Positions 37,701-49,766 of a stretch of DNA of 64,000 nucleotides are shown here, in pieces. The position numbers and the translations under genes were made by a program. The notes below the pieces were generated by a model. It worked only from the letters and a program-made list of their open reading frames with translations, did not search any database and was not told the origin of the DNA. Position 1 is the first letter of the stretch, and each line of letters begins with the position of its first letter. Origin of the DNA: Mesostigma viride (Eukaryota > Streptophyta > Mesostigmatophyceae > Mesostigmatales > Mesostigmataceae); NCBI GenBank assembly GCA_009746045.1, contig RPFO01000086.1, positions 1,228,397 through 1,292,396 on the forward strand, given 5' to 3'.

Positions 37701-39134
37701 GGCACTGCTAGCGTTCGCACTGGTAGAGTTAGCACCAGCACCACTAGCCTTTGTTCCAGCCGATTCTGACGCCGCCACCTGGACCATTGCTCCAGTGTCC
37801 TTAGCTAACCCATTCATGCTGGCACCATCCCCATGGACCCCAGGTGAGGCGCCACCCGCAGCAACTGATGACTCTCTTGTCTCCGTCGCAGCTTCGTGGG
37901 AGCCATCCTTGGAGTCGATGACATCCTCCTGCGAAGCATCCTCCTCAATGTCATCGGACGAGGAGGCGCCCAGGGGCATCTCTACGGTGACCGGGGTCGG
38001 TGGCGGGTGGCTTAACCCAGCGTCCAGCATAAGGCGGGCCAGGTCGATGCCGTCCTCGAGGAGCGCGCTGTGGCCGCTGTCGATCAAAATAGATCGCTGC
38101 GCGCAGGGGAGCAAGGATGCAAGGCGAGACGTCTCGGGGAGGGAGGGCAGGAAACGGTCGCGCGCAGATGCAAGCAGGAGCACCGGCTGGGTGACGGCGC
38201 TCAGGATTTCGTCTGATACAGCGTCCTCCTCCAGCATGGAGAGACGGTAGGACGCGGTGGCCGCGGGGAGGTAGTCCAGGGGGGCCAGTAGGTCCCTGTC
38301 GCGCGCGAGGACGCGGCGGCGCGAGATCATGAGGGGCATCAGCGTGTCCTGGGCGAGGCGGTAGAGGGGGAGCGGGAACGCGGACAGAAGGCTGGTGCGA
38401 GAGAGCGCGCCCAGGAGAGGGTTGTTCTCGCGAAGGTGCGTCGCGGGGTTAAGAACGACTAGCCGGTCGACCAGGCGCGGCACGGCGGCGGCGACCAGGA
38501 ACGCAAGCACCCCACCAAAGCTCTCTGCGACAAGCGTCACATGGCGACGGGTCCACGCGCCATGGGAGGGAAGGCTGTCGCCGTCCACGGTAGCCGCGCG
38601 TTCGAGGAGCGGTATTAGCTGCGATGACAGCTCCGCCCAGGTGGACCGGTCGCTCGCCGGAATGTACAGGCACGCTACCTCGTAGCCAGCGGCCTCGAGG
38701 GAATGCAGCTGGGGTCGGATGCCCTGCCCAGTCCCGTCCAGGGACGGGAGGTATATGGCTAACGGCCGCGTGTCCTTTTGTTCTTCGATGCCCTCCTCAA
38801 CCTGTGCCCGAAGCGGGAACAGCAGCGAGATGTCCGTGGACGACCGGGCGGTGAAGTCTGGTACCGGGCAAGCGGGTGCGTCCATGTTGGCGGCCTTGGC
38901 ACGACGCCGACCTCGGCCTCGGACCAGGCCGGTTGGCTTGTTTGCGAAAGAAGCGGCATTAGTAACAGGAATACGGGCGGGCTTGGGCAGGGGGCTAACT
39001 GGCGGGGCGACCGCCCGGAGCGGGTTGCTGCCCTCCCTAACTCTGGGGGAAACAAACGACCTACATTGTTTCCGTAATGCCAAAAGCGTGCTCGGGGCTG
39101 CCGGCTTTTGGCAGTACGAACACAAGCCTTCCAT
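34783..39134 (-). CDS. Phytyl ester synthase-like protein (hydrolase plus acyltransferase)
   Basis: Two exons on the minus strand, 36886-39134 and 34783-35422, join in phase 2 (donor GTATGT, acceptor CTAG after a pyrimidine tract) to give 962 aa. The family (Arabidopsis PES1/PES2) sits in plastids and esterifies phytol and other lipids with acyl groups, recycling chlorophyll and galactolipid breakdown products. Residues 1-90 are Arg/Ser/Ala-rich, like a plastid transit peptide. An alpha/beta hydrolase follows with PSLDGTGQG (130-138), nucleophile Ser205 in AESFGG, Asp326 (ASARDRF) and His355 (DSGHS). A 260-residue Ser/Ala/Thr-rich linker (380-640), much longer than usual, leads to a DAGAT/LPLAT-like acyltransferase: GNHTMFGLYD (His695), then across the intron HVLLFPGGGREVAKRKGEEY and FVRMAARL. 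The intron cuts inside this domain exactly where homologous sequence continues. All expected catalytic residues are present, so the gene looks functional. Divergent from the SDR gene, 447 bp away. Confidence 0.87.
35851..36054. repeat. Heptamer array (CCCCCTG then CCCTGAC) in the PES intron
   Basis: About 29 seven-base units. The left part is CCCCCTG, the right part GACCCCT. On the PES-sense strand they read as runs of GGGGCAG and GGGTCAG, that is, dozens of G-triplets at regular spacing. Confidence 0.95.
36055..36885 (-). other. 5' part of the PES intron
   Basis: No gene. It holds short imperfect repeats of CCACCTAAATACCAT/CATAAATGACATAC-type sequence (36330-36470) and GACACCGCC-GGCAT strings (36475-36550). 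Confidence 0.5.
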
Positions 39135-39581
39135 GAAAAAGAATATGCGTGTCTACTCCATACCACCTAGCGTCACCATGGCAGGCTGATGTACGCTTGC
39201 AGGGCTGCGCACTAGCTGCGCACGGGCGTCTTGAGACAATATTGCCTGCAGGTGCATCGTGACTATCGTCCGCGGTTCTGGCATGCGCAAGATACGCTCT
39301 TGGGCCCGCTTATTTGTCGGCCTCAATGCACGCCACGTAGGCTATCCTGCGGTACCCATGCGCACTTTCAACAACAAGCGTGGATTGGGCCTGACTGGCC
39401 ACAGCACCTGTGACGTGGCGCGCCTAGCGGTGCGCGTGTGGCATTGGTTTTCACGTTATTACCGACTTCGAGCCCTCTAGGTACAAAGCGTGCCACGCCT
39501 CATTCGTCACTTACGTGCCACGCCTTTTCTTAGTGCGTGGAAGATTCTACGTGCTGTATTGCTGCATTACAGCCTGCAAGC
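39135..39581. promoter_or_regulatory. Shared upstream region of PES and SDR
   Basis: 447 bp between divergent start codons; both promoters must lie here. No named element recognised. Confidence 0.5.
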
Positions 39582-42500
39582 ATGGCCATCGCGTTGTCAT
39601 CCGTCGCTAGCCCCCGGGACGCATGGGCTGCCTGGACTCGTCGGGCATTGGCCAAGGGAAGGGTTACACCGTCACCGTCGCAGGTTATTAGGACTACAGT
39701 CACCGGGGAAGCAGGCGCCGGGTCAGGCTCGGGGAAGACTGTATTAATCACTGGGGCCAATACAGGTATGTACGTAAGGAACATTGGTAGATGAAAACAA
39801 GTTCTCGACACGGCGTCACGTTAGTAGGGTGGTAATTAAAATTATTATTATTATTATTATTATTACAACGTCAATTTGGATGCCAATTTCGACGTCTGCC
39901 ATGAATTTCGTTGACCGGTCTCTTCCTTGTGTGAACGAATACGTCACATTGCAGGTATTGGCAAAGTTGCGGCGCTCCGCTTGGCTGAAAAAGGCTACGA
40001 CATCATCCTCGCTTGCAGAGATACCGAGAAGGGCGAGGATTGCGCGAAGTACGTCAAAGAGCAAACGCGGGGCGCGGCGACGCCGGATGTCGTCAAACTA
40101 GACCTGGGGTCCTTGAAAAGCGTACGTATCTTAGTATATGGTGAACCCTGCCTGTACGCCATGCAGCCCACTTATCTTTGAAGAGTTTGCTTCATAGTGA
40201 TTTGCTGCAGTCAACCCACTCCTGCCCCACTCCTCGCCCACCCACCCACTCGCACCCGCCAACCTCACACGCACCTCGTCTGCTTTCCCGCCCATTCATC
40301 CCCCCATTTCCTACCAATAGCATGATCCATATTCCCTCTCGCACACTCCATTCCTTAGCCAGGCGACCGCTCGGCCCCCATTGCACCCTGCATGTCCTCA
40401 CCTGCCCATGCACCTGCCCATCTGCTTTCCCCCCGGCTCCCCCCCCCCCCACACACACACACCTCTTCCACCTACTCACGTGCCCCCCCTCTCCCCCCCC
40501 CCCCCCACGCACACATGTGCCCCTCCACTCCCACCCCCACCCAACTCTCGCCCACTGAAACACCTTCCCTGACCCCAGGTGCGCGAGTGTGCAGCACGTG
40601 TCAAGGATGCGCGTGGCAAGGTCGACGTGCTGCTCAACAACGCTGGTGTCATGGCATGCCCAAAGATGGTAAGCACTCCTCAGTCACTAGACACTATGCC
40701 CCACGATGGTAAGCACTCCTTGGCCACTATAGATGAGCCGCATGCCCCACGATGGTTAGCACTCCTTGGCCACTATAGATTAGCCGCATGCCCCACGATG
40801 GTAAGCACTCCTTGGCCACTATAGATGAGCCGCATGCCCCACGATGGTTAGCACTCCTTGGCCACTATAGATGAGCTGCATGCCCGAAGATGGTAAGCAC
40901 TCCTTGGCCACTATAGATGAGCCGCATGCCCGAAGATGGTAAGCACTCCTTGGCCACTACAGATTAGCCGCATGCCCACGATGGTAGTTAGCAGCTACAC
41001 CTTGGGCACTTTGCAGCAGCACATCTCACCTCAGCCACGCGGGAGAGCGTGTGTGTCGACGCCCATGACGCACGTGCCTCCACTGCTGCGAGTCACATGT
41101 CCTTATCGCACAGCGGTGGGCCAGTTCCGTCGTCTGCATGTGACGCCTGCCATCATCCTCCTAGAGTTGCCCTCTGCTACCCCCTTGGCATCGGATGGCA
41201 TCCTCTTCTGGCTCACTCTGCTATGTACGTTGCCGTGCTCGTGTGTGTGCAGCAAACTGAGGATGGTTTTGAGTACCAGCTGGGCGTGAACCACCTCGGT
41301 ACGTACCTCCGCCACCGTTCGCATCACGCACCCCCCATTTTTGTCATATCTGCTGTTTCTTCTAACATGTAAGGGTACATTGGGCGCGGACCACCTTGGT
41401 ACGTGTCGCCTGCCACCGTCTGGTTGCCACTCACTTTTACCATATCTGCTGCAGTTCCTTGTATAGTCCCAAGTTGTGCTGTGTCTCCAGGTATCGAAAC
41501 TTACGGCACATGGCTTGGGTTGCTGGGTTGTCCTGCCTGCAGCACCCTGTCCACATGGCATGGAATGGGGAGCCATGCATAGCCATGTTTAGCCATTGAT
41601 GGCAGAGGAGTGTAATCATGATTTGCTACTGACCAGTTGAGTGCCCAATGCTTGTGCCACTACAACTGCGTGGTGCCCACGACCTGCCACCTGTCCACCT
41701 ACACCAGGGCACCACCTGCTGACCAGCCTGCTGATGGATCGTGTGCTGGCTGCTGGCACCCCGTCCGCCAACGCGCGCGTCATCAACGTGTCATCGTCCG
41801 CACACTCGTTTGGGAAGATCAATTTTGATGTAAGAAGCCAACTGCCAGGAACACTTAGGCCAAAGCAAGGGACTTTCGGGGTCAGCAGCTAGGCAACCGG
41901 CTTTGGCTAACATTCATGTCAGGGCCGCTCCACCTTGAGACTTGGAATGCTGGACATTGGTGTTTCTTTGTTGAATTGCACGGAGCGGCGTAAATCAGGA
42001 GTGCTTGTTCGAAGTTGGGTGAGGGACTCTTCAAATTCCTTGTTGGACACCACAGACTCAAGCTCTGCATGACCGTTCCCACACGCTGGCCAGGTTACTT
42101 CCAGGAAACTTGAATGCGACTGCATTTTACTTAGCGTCGCCTTGCAAGGCAGCCAATTGCCTCTTAAATTGGGAGTCCCTCGTGCATCTCTCCCTGGTTG
42201 CAGGGACACACAGGTTGCCCAATTTTCCTGGCCCCTAACTCTATATAACACAGGGTTGGCCACTTGGCGGCTGCGCCATCTGTACTGTACCGAACCTAGT
42301 AGAGTCTCATCGGGCATTCCGTCCCTTCACGTATTGGGTGTATCAATGAGGCGAGATGTGTGATTTTAGGATGGCATTACGACTAAGGGCGGCTCCTTTC
42401 CACACCACCTCCAACCTCACCCACAACCGCGCCCACAACCTCACCCACAACCTCACCCACAACCTCACCCACAACCTCGCCCACAACCGCAACCACAACC

Positions 42501-45500
42501 TCACCCACAACCTCGCCCACAACCTCACCCACGACCTCACCCACAACCTCCCCAGCAACCTCACCCACAGTTTCACGTGCTCACCTTGAAATGTTCGCTG
42601 TTGGCCAAGTGGCCCCATTCCCATACACAAGCAGAGGCCTGGGCACCTCTGGCATAGTCCACTGTCTCATGCCCACTAACCATCGCCCACTTCCAGCCTC
42701 CCCATAGATAAATGTTTGCTCAGTTGCTGACATTGCCAAGCTGCCAATACCTTGCTGTCAATCCGTGTGCGTGGCTCAACTGTGCCGTGTGCTGGCAGGA
42801 TATCATGTCGAACAACAAGTACGAGCCATGGCCCGCGTATGGACAATCCAAGCTGGCCAACATCCTGTTCACGTACGAGCTGGCAAGGTGGGTGCGGGGT
42901 GTGAGCTGGCAAGGCGGGTGCCACTTATGCGAGGCTGATCTGGCCTGTGCAGCCAGCCAGTTCAACGTTGCACATGTGTTAGAGTGAAAATGTGTGTAAG
43001 CGCATGTGCAGCCTGCGAAAGCCGACAAGGCACGAGGTGGCACATGACAACATAGTTAACAAACCATTTGAATCTCCCCCAACATAATTATTGAACAAAT
43101 AGAACATTCGCCGAAATAATTTATTGAACATTCCCCTCCAGTGTTGGCTCATTACCCTTCTATGGGAGGCCATTTCCATCCAACCCCGGTTGCTGCCACC
43201 TCACGTCTGACAAGGGAGCATGCTGCTGGGCACTCGTGAGGTCTAATCGTCACCCGCATCCCTTACTGTGTTAGCGCCACCGCTTGCACCCACCTTCCTC
43301 TGCTCGCCCTTACCCGATTCCCTTCTCCTCTTCACATGTGACTATTTGATAAAAATCTATATTTAATACCCGATTCCCTTCTCCTCTTCACATGTGACTA
43401 TTTGATAAAAATCTATATTTAATACCCGATTCCCTTCCCCTCTTCACATGTGACTATTTGATAAAAATCTATATTTAATACCCGATTCCCTTCCCCTCTT
43501 CACATGTGACTATTTGATAAAAATCTATATTTAATACCCGATTCCCTTCTCCTCTTCACATGAGACTATTTGATAAAAATCTATATTTAATACCCGATTC
43601 CCTTCTCCTCTTCACATGTGACTATTTGATAAAAATCTATATTTAATACCCGATTCCCTTCCCCTCTTCACATGAGACTATTTGATAAAAATCTATATTT
43701 AATACCCGATTCCCTTCTCCTCTTCACATGTGACTATTTGATAAAAATCTATATTTAATACCCGATTCCCTTCTCCTCTTCACATGTGACTATTTGATAA
43801 AAATCTATATTTAATACCCGATTCCCTTCTCCTCTTCACATGTGACTATTTGATAAAAATCTATATTTAATACCCGATTCCCTTCCCCTCTTCACATGTG
43901 ACTATTTGATAAAAATCTATATTTAATACCCGATTCCCTTCCCCTCTTCACATGTGACTATTTGATAAAAATCTATATTTAATACCCGATTCCCTTCTCC
44001 TCTTCACATGAGACTATTTGATAAAAATCTATATTTAATACCCGATTCCCTTCTCCTCTTCACATGTGACTATTTGATAAAAATCTATATTTAATACCCG
44101 ATTCCCTTCCCCTCTTCACATGAGACTATTTGATAAAAATCTATATTTAATACCCGATTCCCTTCTCCTCTTCACATGTGACTATTTGATAAAAATCAAT
44201 ATTTAATACCCGATTCCCTTCCCCTCTTCACATGTGACTATTTGATAAAAATCTATATTTAATACCCGATTCCCTTCTCCTCTTCACATGAGACTATTTG
44301 ATAAAAATCTATATTTAATACCCGATTCCCTTCTCCTCTTCACATGTGACTATTTGATAAAAATCTATATTTAATACCCGATTCCCTTCCCCTCTTCACA
44401 TGTGACTATTTGATAAAAATCTATATTTAATACCCGATTCCCTTCTCCTCTTCACATGTGACTATTTGATAAAAATCTATATTTAATACCCGATTCCCTT
44501 CTCCTCTTCACATGTGACTATTTGATAAAAATCTATATTTAATACCCGATTCCCTTCCCCTCTTCGTGTGCAGGCGGCTGCCCACCAACACGCACGTGAC
44601 GGCCAACTGCTTGCATCCGGGCCTGGTGGCCACCGAGTTGGGTCGCTACCTGCTGCCAGCCAACGTGAGTTGCTAACCACGGTGGCTACCATGAGGGGTG
44701 AAGAGGGGAGGGAGGAACCAAAGGCACCGCGTCGGCTTGGTGGGACTGGCTAACCTCTGGCATTTTGCTAACACGACTCTACTATCCTAAGCTTGCATGA
44801 CATCCGGCCGGCGCTGTCCAAGGATGCTTTGTTGTCGCATTATCAATACTCGTGAAACTCCCTGCTGGTTGCTCTTGGCTTCCCAGCTCCCAGCCCTCCA
44901 CCCCCTTCCGTCATGGCACTTCTCTATCCTATTTTTTATCCTCCCTGTGCCTGACATATTCTGCCTCAACCTAAGCATTTCTGTTATTGGATCTCTGATT
45001 TTAGTAGAAAGTGTGTACATTCTGTGCGCCAAACTGGAATGGTCGCTTGCCATGTATAGAAGTCATGACACCACCCATCCTCTCATCGTTAACGTCATCA
45101 TTCCCCCCTTTGGCCCCTGTCCGCTACCTGTTGTGCCACTGCCCCACCCGGCCTCTCGCAGGTGAACATCTTCCAGCAGCTCATGTTCGGCGCGATGCGG
45201 ATGATGGCCAAGACGCCCGAGCAAGGGGCGGAGACCAGCATCTACCTCGCATCCTCGTGAGTGTGCGGGCACTAGCAGGCAATGACACCTGTCTGTTCCC
45301 GGCCAGTGCATGGCGTCATGTTGCACACAATATGTTTCGTTCACTTTCACGGTTGCTGGCTTCGTGAGCTGCGTATGGGTGATTTGCCTGCGATACCTCA
45401 CGAAGTTCTGGATTAGAGTCATCAGACTCGTAGCAGTTTGCTACTGGAAATGGGTGGCCGAACCTTACGCCCCAGAGTTGGGTTTAGGTGAAATGTGCTG

Positions 45501-46674
45501 TACCACTTGTGTCAGTACATGGATTCGAGTGTGCTGTGCATGTAGTGTGCAACCCAATATGTGTGCAGCTGTGGACATGTCAGTATGGGCACAAGCACCC
45601 TGGCGTTCAAGTCCTGCATCGTAATTTATTCGAATGCTAAGTACAGGTTCTGGCAGCGTGCCCATGGTTGGTGCAGGGTGCTGTAAGGTGCATCGCACTG
45701 TTGCAACGTTTTGTAATGCCCCTGGTAATGCAACAACTTGGTGATGTGATGGGCACAATTCACTGGGTCAACACCCCACTGATGCACTCCTGTTTCTGGC
45801 ATGAAACATGATGCCTGGCCAGGGGCACTGCTCTCTTATCTAAGGGTACCCCATTGGTGCAACGTTGCATTGTGCGGTGCCACTTGTCACCAGGCCGCAA
45901 GTGGAAGGGGTCACTGGCAAGTATTTCGTTGACTGCGCACCCAAGGCGTCCACGTCGGAATCCTATGACCTTGGTACGTACATGACGTCAGCCTCGTCGC
46001 GCTTATGCACTGGGATGGTCACATTTCATCTGAGCCGTGACGCTCATCATGCAAGATGCCGTGCTGAAATGCGCCAGTACAGTGTAAGAGTTGGGTTTTA
46101 CTGTATGTTGGCAGGGTATATAGATGGCTGACCTGAATAGCGCAGTGTGTGGGGTGCAATGCAGGGGGGAGGTTTGCATGGCAGAACGGCGTTGGCACAG
46201 TGGCAATCTCTTGCTTTGGTAGCAACAAGGGCAAAGCAGATCTATCACTTTCGACTGATGAAAGCCTGTGCCTGCCTTGATACGTTGCTGCCTTTCTGTT
46301 TCCCCCATTTTTCACTGTGCTTCCTTGTGCCCTGGGCAAAGTAATCAAATTTTTTTATACCTTTGCCTACTAGGAAGTTTTATTGATGACAGATGGTGAT
46401 TAGGCCGCTGTACTTATCTATGGGGTGACAGTGCGCTAAACAAGAGTTAATGAACTGTTTTGGACATGAATGTCTCTAATTGCGTAGTGTGATTACATGT
46501 CGTGTGAGTAATCAGTTCCTCTGTTACATGTTGTGCTTGCCGGACTGCCCGACGTTGCAATGGCACCCGTTCCAAAATTGTTTCAACTTTCGGCACGCAG
46601 AAACCGCACGCAAGCTGTGGGACCTGAGTAATGAGCTCACCAAAGCGAGCTGGCCATCAGCTCTGACTAGCTAA
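39582..46674 (+). CDS. Classical short-chain dehydrogenase/reductase, retinol-dehydrogenase-like
   Basis: Ten exons: 39582-39765, 39955-40121, 40579-40668, 41253-41298, 41708-41829, 42799-42887, 44574-44664, 45162-45256, 45894-45973, 46601-46674; 1,038 nt, 345 aa, every junction in phase. Start is the first ATG of exon 1. Residues 1-50 are a positively charged Ala/Ser-rich leader, possibly a targeting peptide. NAD(P)-binding glycine motif TGANTGIGK (57-65), ACRD, LDL, NNAGVM (137-142), GVNHLG, catalytic Ser in INVSSSAH (191-193), Tyr217 and Lys221 in YGQSK, then LHPGLVATELGRY and EGVTGKYFVDC. This is the RDH11-14/WWOX/Tic32-like group of NADP-dependent reductases of retinoids, other aldehydes or ketones; the substrate cannot be read from sequence. 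Intact active site. Introns 3, 4 and 6 hold repeats derived from the adjoining exon or splice region. Confidence 0.9.
40645..40985 (+). repeat. 46-bp minisatellite carrying copies of the SDR exon 3 donor
   Basis: The end of exon 3 (CATGCCCAAAGATG) and its donor GTAAGCACTCC are the first unit. Six or seven diverged copies follow, each with CATGCCC-(C)AAGATG or CACGATG then GTAAGC or GTTAGC. Each copy thus offers a strong or nearly strong alternative 5' splice site. Confidence 0.85.
41270..41470 (+). repeat. Partial duplication of SDR exon 4 end and intron start
   Basis: CTGGGCGTGAACCACCTCG with donor GTACGT at 41280-41304 is repeated in diverged form at about 41378-41404 (TTGGGCGCGGACCACCTTG, GTACGT). 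The flanking CCGCCACC and CATATCTGCTG strings are repeated too, so the whole block of about 100 bp was duplicated. Confidence 0.75.
42411..42575. repeat. 12-bp minisatellite
   Basis: About 13 units of AACCTCACCCAC with C/T changes, in SDR intron 5. Open frames on both strands come from the repeat. Confidence 0.9.
43312..44568 (+). repeat. 56-bp minisatellite in SDR intron 6, about 22 copies, ending at the splice acceptor
   Basis: The unit starts ACCCGATTCCCTTCTCCTCT and continues into CACATGTGACTATTTGATAA and AT-rich sequence. Copies differ at a few fixed sites (CTTCTCC/CTTCCCC, ATGTGAC/ATGAGAC). The last copy runs directly into GTGTGCAG, the acceptor of exon 7, so its pyrimidine stretch is that exon's polypyrimidine tract. 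Confidence 0.97.
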
Positions 46675-47569
46675 CTCTGCCTGCCATTCATGCATGGGAT
46701 TTAGGTTGTAGAAGTAATGCAGGTCAGGGCATGCCGATACATGATATAACCAGCACAGGCATATGGGCTTCGTAAGGGCAATCTTGCCTCTAGGACTAGA
46801 GCAGGAAGCCGGCTATGGGTTATCAACGAGACAACCAGCGCAGGCCAGAAGTCCGGAGAGGGGTTTATGGCAGCAGTCTTGATCTGGTGCTGGTTTGCTC
46901 TAAGAAGCCAGCTCAATTGATCATGCTCAGTTGAACAGCCATTTAATTGGCAATGATGTGTCTCAGCATGACACGGGGGATATTGCCCTGATGCTGGAGG
47001 GCCGTGATGAATCAATCTGCGTGCCCGTAAACATGTAAGCATGCTTATGCATGGAATGTTTGGATGGACATCGCGTTTAATTATGCCTGAATAGCAATTC
47101 GTGCACTATAGGACCATGCGATGAATGCATGATATAATTATTTGATTAAACACGCGCTCCCGTTGCCGGAGGCACGGAGCACAGTACTACAGATTACAGA
47201 GGTAAAGTGCTTAATTTTCAACCCATGTATGTACGTTGCACACCAGGAAGGGGGCAGAGACACACGTCTTTCCCCATGGGCACCGGAGGCAACTGAAGCC
47301 GCAGCTGCAATCGATCGAAACTACTCATGCACGCACACACGAGCTAGCTAGGAGAGTCTGGCATAACTGTGGGTGCACTACGTACTGCTGACATGTGCGT
47401 GGACATGGCGGGGGCGTGATATAGTAGTACTATTGAATCATTTTTAATCGGCATATATTCTGATATTTGGCACGTCGCAAATAGTGAAAACCATTTGCGT
47501 TCAGTGCCGGTCCGCGGAAAACGCATATGTAGAAAATGTTGATTCAAATACCTAGCTCAAGTGTCATTC
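46675..47569. other. Intergenic region with relics of R1 and S
   Basis: No gene seen. An R1 terminus fragment (reversed) is at 46823-46853 and a degenerate, reversed S-family copy at about 47128-47370 (GATTAAACACGCGCTCCCGT, GGGGGCAGAGAC, CAGCTGCAATCG, TGTGGGTGCA). Confidence 0.55.
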
Positions 47570-47573
47570 TTAA

Positions 47574-49273
47574 CCCCTAAATGGTCTGGCTGCCGATTTT
47601 CCGCCTAAAACTGAGTTACAGCCGACACGTCGGCCCCTTCTCGGGGGACCAAATGCCGCGAAAACTATTGAGAATTAGGAAACGTTTAGCTGAGAAGATC
47701 GAAAGTTTATAATTTTCCTCACAGCATGGTACTATGGTTTGCATACTTCTGACAAAGTTATAGAGGTGTTCTGGCCGGTCAAAGTACAAGGGGTCAGGGT
47801 ACTTTTTCACGTACAACGTGCATTCCGGAAAACGACGACCTGGCCATGGCGGCTTGCGCCCACGCATGGCATTTACGTTTTCGTTCGAATTTTCTGACCA
47901 AACTCAGGAAATTGATTTTATACGTCCTAAAGACGATACAGGCCAATTTTTGGTTCGCGGGAATGCCATTTGATAGGTGTCGGCAGCGTTCTTGCTGGAA
48001 AAAACTGCGATCAGGCCGGACGATAGAAACGTTGACAGCAATACCTTTCCGGCGTATTTTAAAGGATACATCGGTTTCTTTTTACTTTTTATGATGATTT
48101 TTAGTCGTAAACGTGCAAGGGTGGCCAGAAATCGTCGAATCTAGCGACCATGCTGCACAACTTTGGTGTGCCGAAATGCGCCATTTTGCGGCCACCGCCT
48201 GGGCCAAGGTAATGCCAGCCATGCCAGGTAAAGCTGAGTTATCGTTTTCTTGTCGATGTTTGACGTTTATATATACGTTCTAGCTTGTGTAGCACATTCT
48301 TTTTGTATTATTCATGCTCTTTCTTGACCATGGCCTGGCCCCTTCCTAAAACACCATTCTTAGATGCTTCCCTCAGTCAGTTGACCTGCCATAGTGTGAT
48401 GGTGATAAGTTTTAGAGGCTGTATGGGTTTGAATACCTCCATATATGTTTGTTATACATTTCCCACACACATATTGCATGAGTGTGAGGCAGTTGGCTGG
48501 TCTCTGTGGCATCATCAACCATGTACCCGGTGAGTGGAAGCTTCCCATTGTCAGCATGTGCCACCAGGTGTGCTGGCCATCACCTGGCAGGCTATAGCAG
48601 CTTAGGCCTAGTTTATCCTTGCTAGGGCAAGCTGAAATAGGCTTAAAATCACTAGTTTGTTTGTGGCTGCCTCCTAGAATGCGTGCCTTGCGTAGGGTAT
48701 CCGTACCACGTTACCTACGTGCATGGACAAGGTGGCACCTGCACATAGGTGCCATGTAAGGGCAGTGTGATGATGCAGTTATGTTTCCCCATCATTGTGG
48801 AAGGGAAATGTATTGTGTGGCATGGTTGGGGGACATTTTTAGTAGGTATTAGTAGGTAGTATGCCCACCCCTACCCCCTTGGTTGCTTTTTACCAACGGT
48901 ACCCCTATGGGCTGTACTGGGTGTAACTGCTGGTATACCCACCCAAATGATGACCCCAATGGCTCAAACTGTTCAGCAACTAATTGTTTATCATCCCTGA
49001 AGTGGTAGGTGCCTAGCTCTTACAACATAATTCAAAATGCACATTCTACCAAAAATGAAAACGCTCGTCTTGACCCCCCTGACTTTGACGGCAGTTATAC
49101 ATGGCCTACCCTGCATATATGTAAGGTTGTGATATACCAACCCGAAGGGCAACTCATGGACATGCTTGGCCCCCAAGGACAGCCATTGGATATGGGTGGG
49201 TTGGATGGCATCTGGTTTGCAAAATTGTGAAGTTACAGCCGATGCATCGGCAGTATTTCTGCCCATTTAGGGG
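47574..49273. mobile_element. TTAA-flanked non-autonomous DNA transposon, copy A (1,700 bp)
   Basis: The ends are inverted: CCCCTAAATGG at 47574 and CCATTTAGGGG ending at 49273. Both are flanked by TTAA (47570-47573 and 49274-49277). Subterminal palindromes GCCGACACGTCGGC and GCCGATGCATCGGC lie inside each end. TTAA duplication with CCC-starting ends is the hallmark of piggyBac-type elements (Kolobok also uses TTAA). No transposase frame is seen. Its inner sequence is related to 57050-57950 in copy B. Confidence 0.75.
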
Positions 49274-49277
49274 TTAA

Positions 49278-49644
49278 TTGCACAAAATGTGATATGGAAG
49301 ATCGCATCAGAGTCTCTCGAGAGAGTCGGGTTAAAATTGGCTCTTTTTGTCAAACTATCAAATTGTTTTGCTCGGTTTACGGTGTGCCGAGCTATGGATG
49401 CCGAGAATGCTCATAACTTTTGACTCCGGGCATGAAACTTGGTCGGGTAAATTGCAACAGACTCGCTTTTTGATGACGAACACGTTGATCTAATTTTTGG
49501 CAGCCATCGCCCAGGATTTCGCAAGTTATCGCCAGCGGCCCGCCCAGCAGATATCGCTATTTTTCTGCACGTTATGGCGGCACCACGCACGTGAGCCGTG
49601 TACCTGCGCCCCCTGCCATCGTCTAGGAGTGATTAAACGTAGAT
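49278..49644 (+). other. Probable 5' untranslated region of the LINE
   Basis: The 367 bp upstream of the ORF1 start contain no gene. I infer it is part of the LINE because ORF1 is intact at its start, but the element's 5' end cannot be fixed. Confidence 0.4.
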
Positions 49645-49752
49645 ATGGAGGCCCCCGCATCGCCTTCAGCTTCTGTCGCCGAGTCTACTGATGCCCAGCT
49701 TGCTGCAAACAAAATCGCCAACGACAGCCATGTCGCCGCCGAGAACGCCGCT

Positions 49753-49766
49753 CAAAAGCGGCCCAA
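49753..49766. repeat. Target site duplication, left (14 bp)
   Basis: CAAAAGCGGCCCAA, identical to 50591-50604; flanks the inserted ORF1-only element. Confidence 0.9.
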
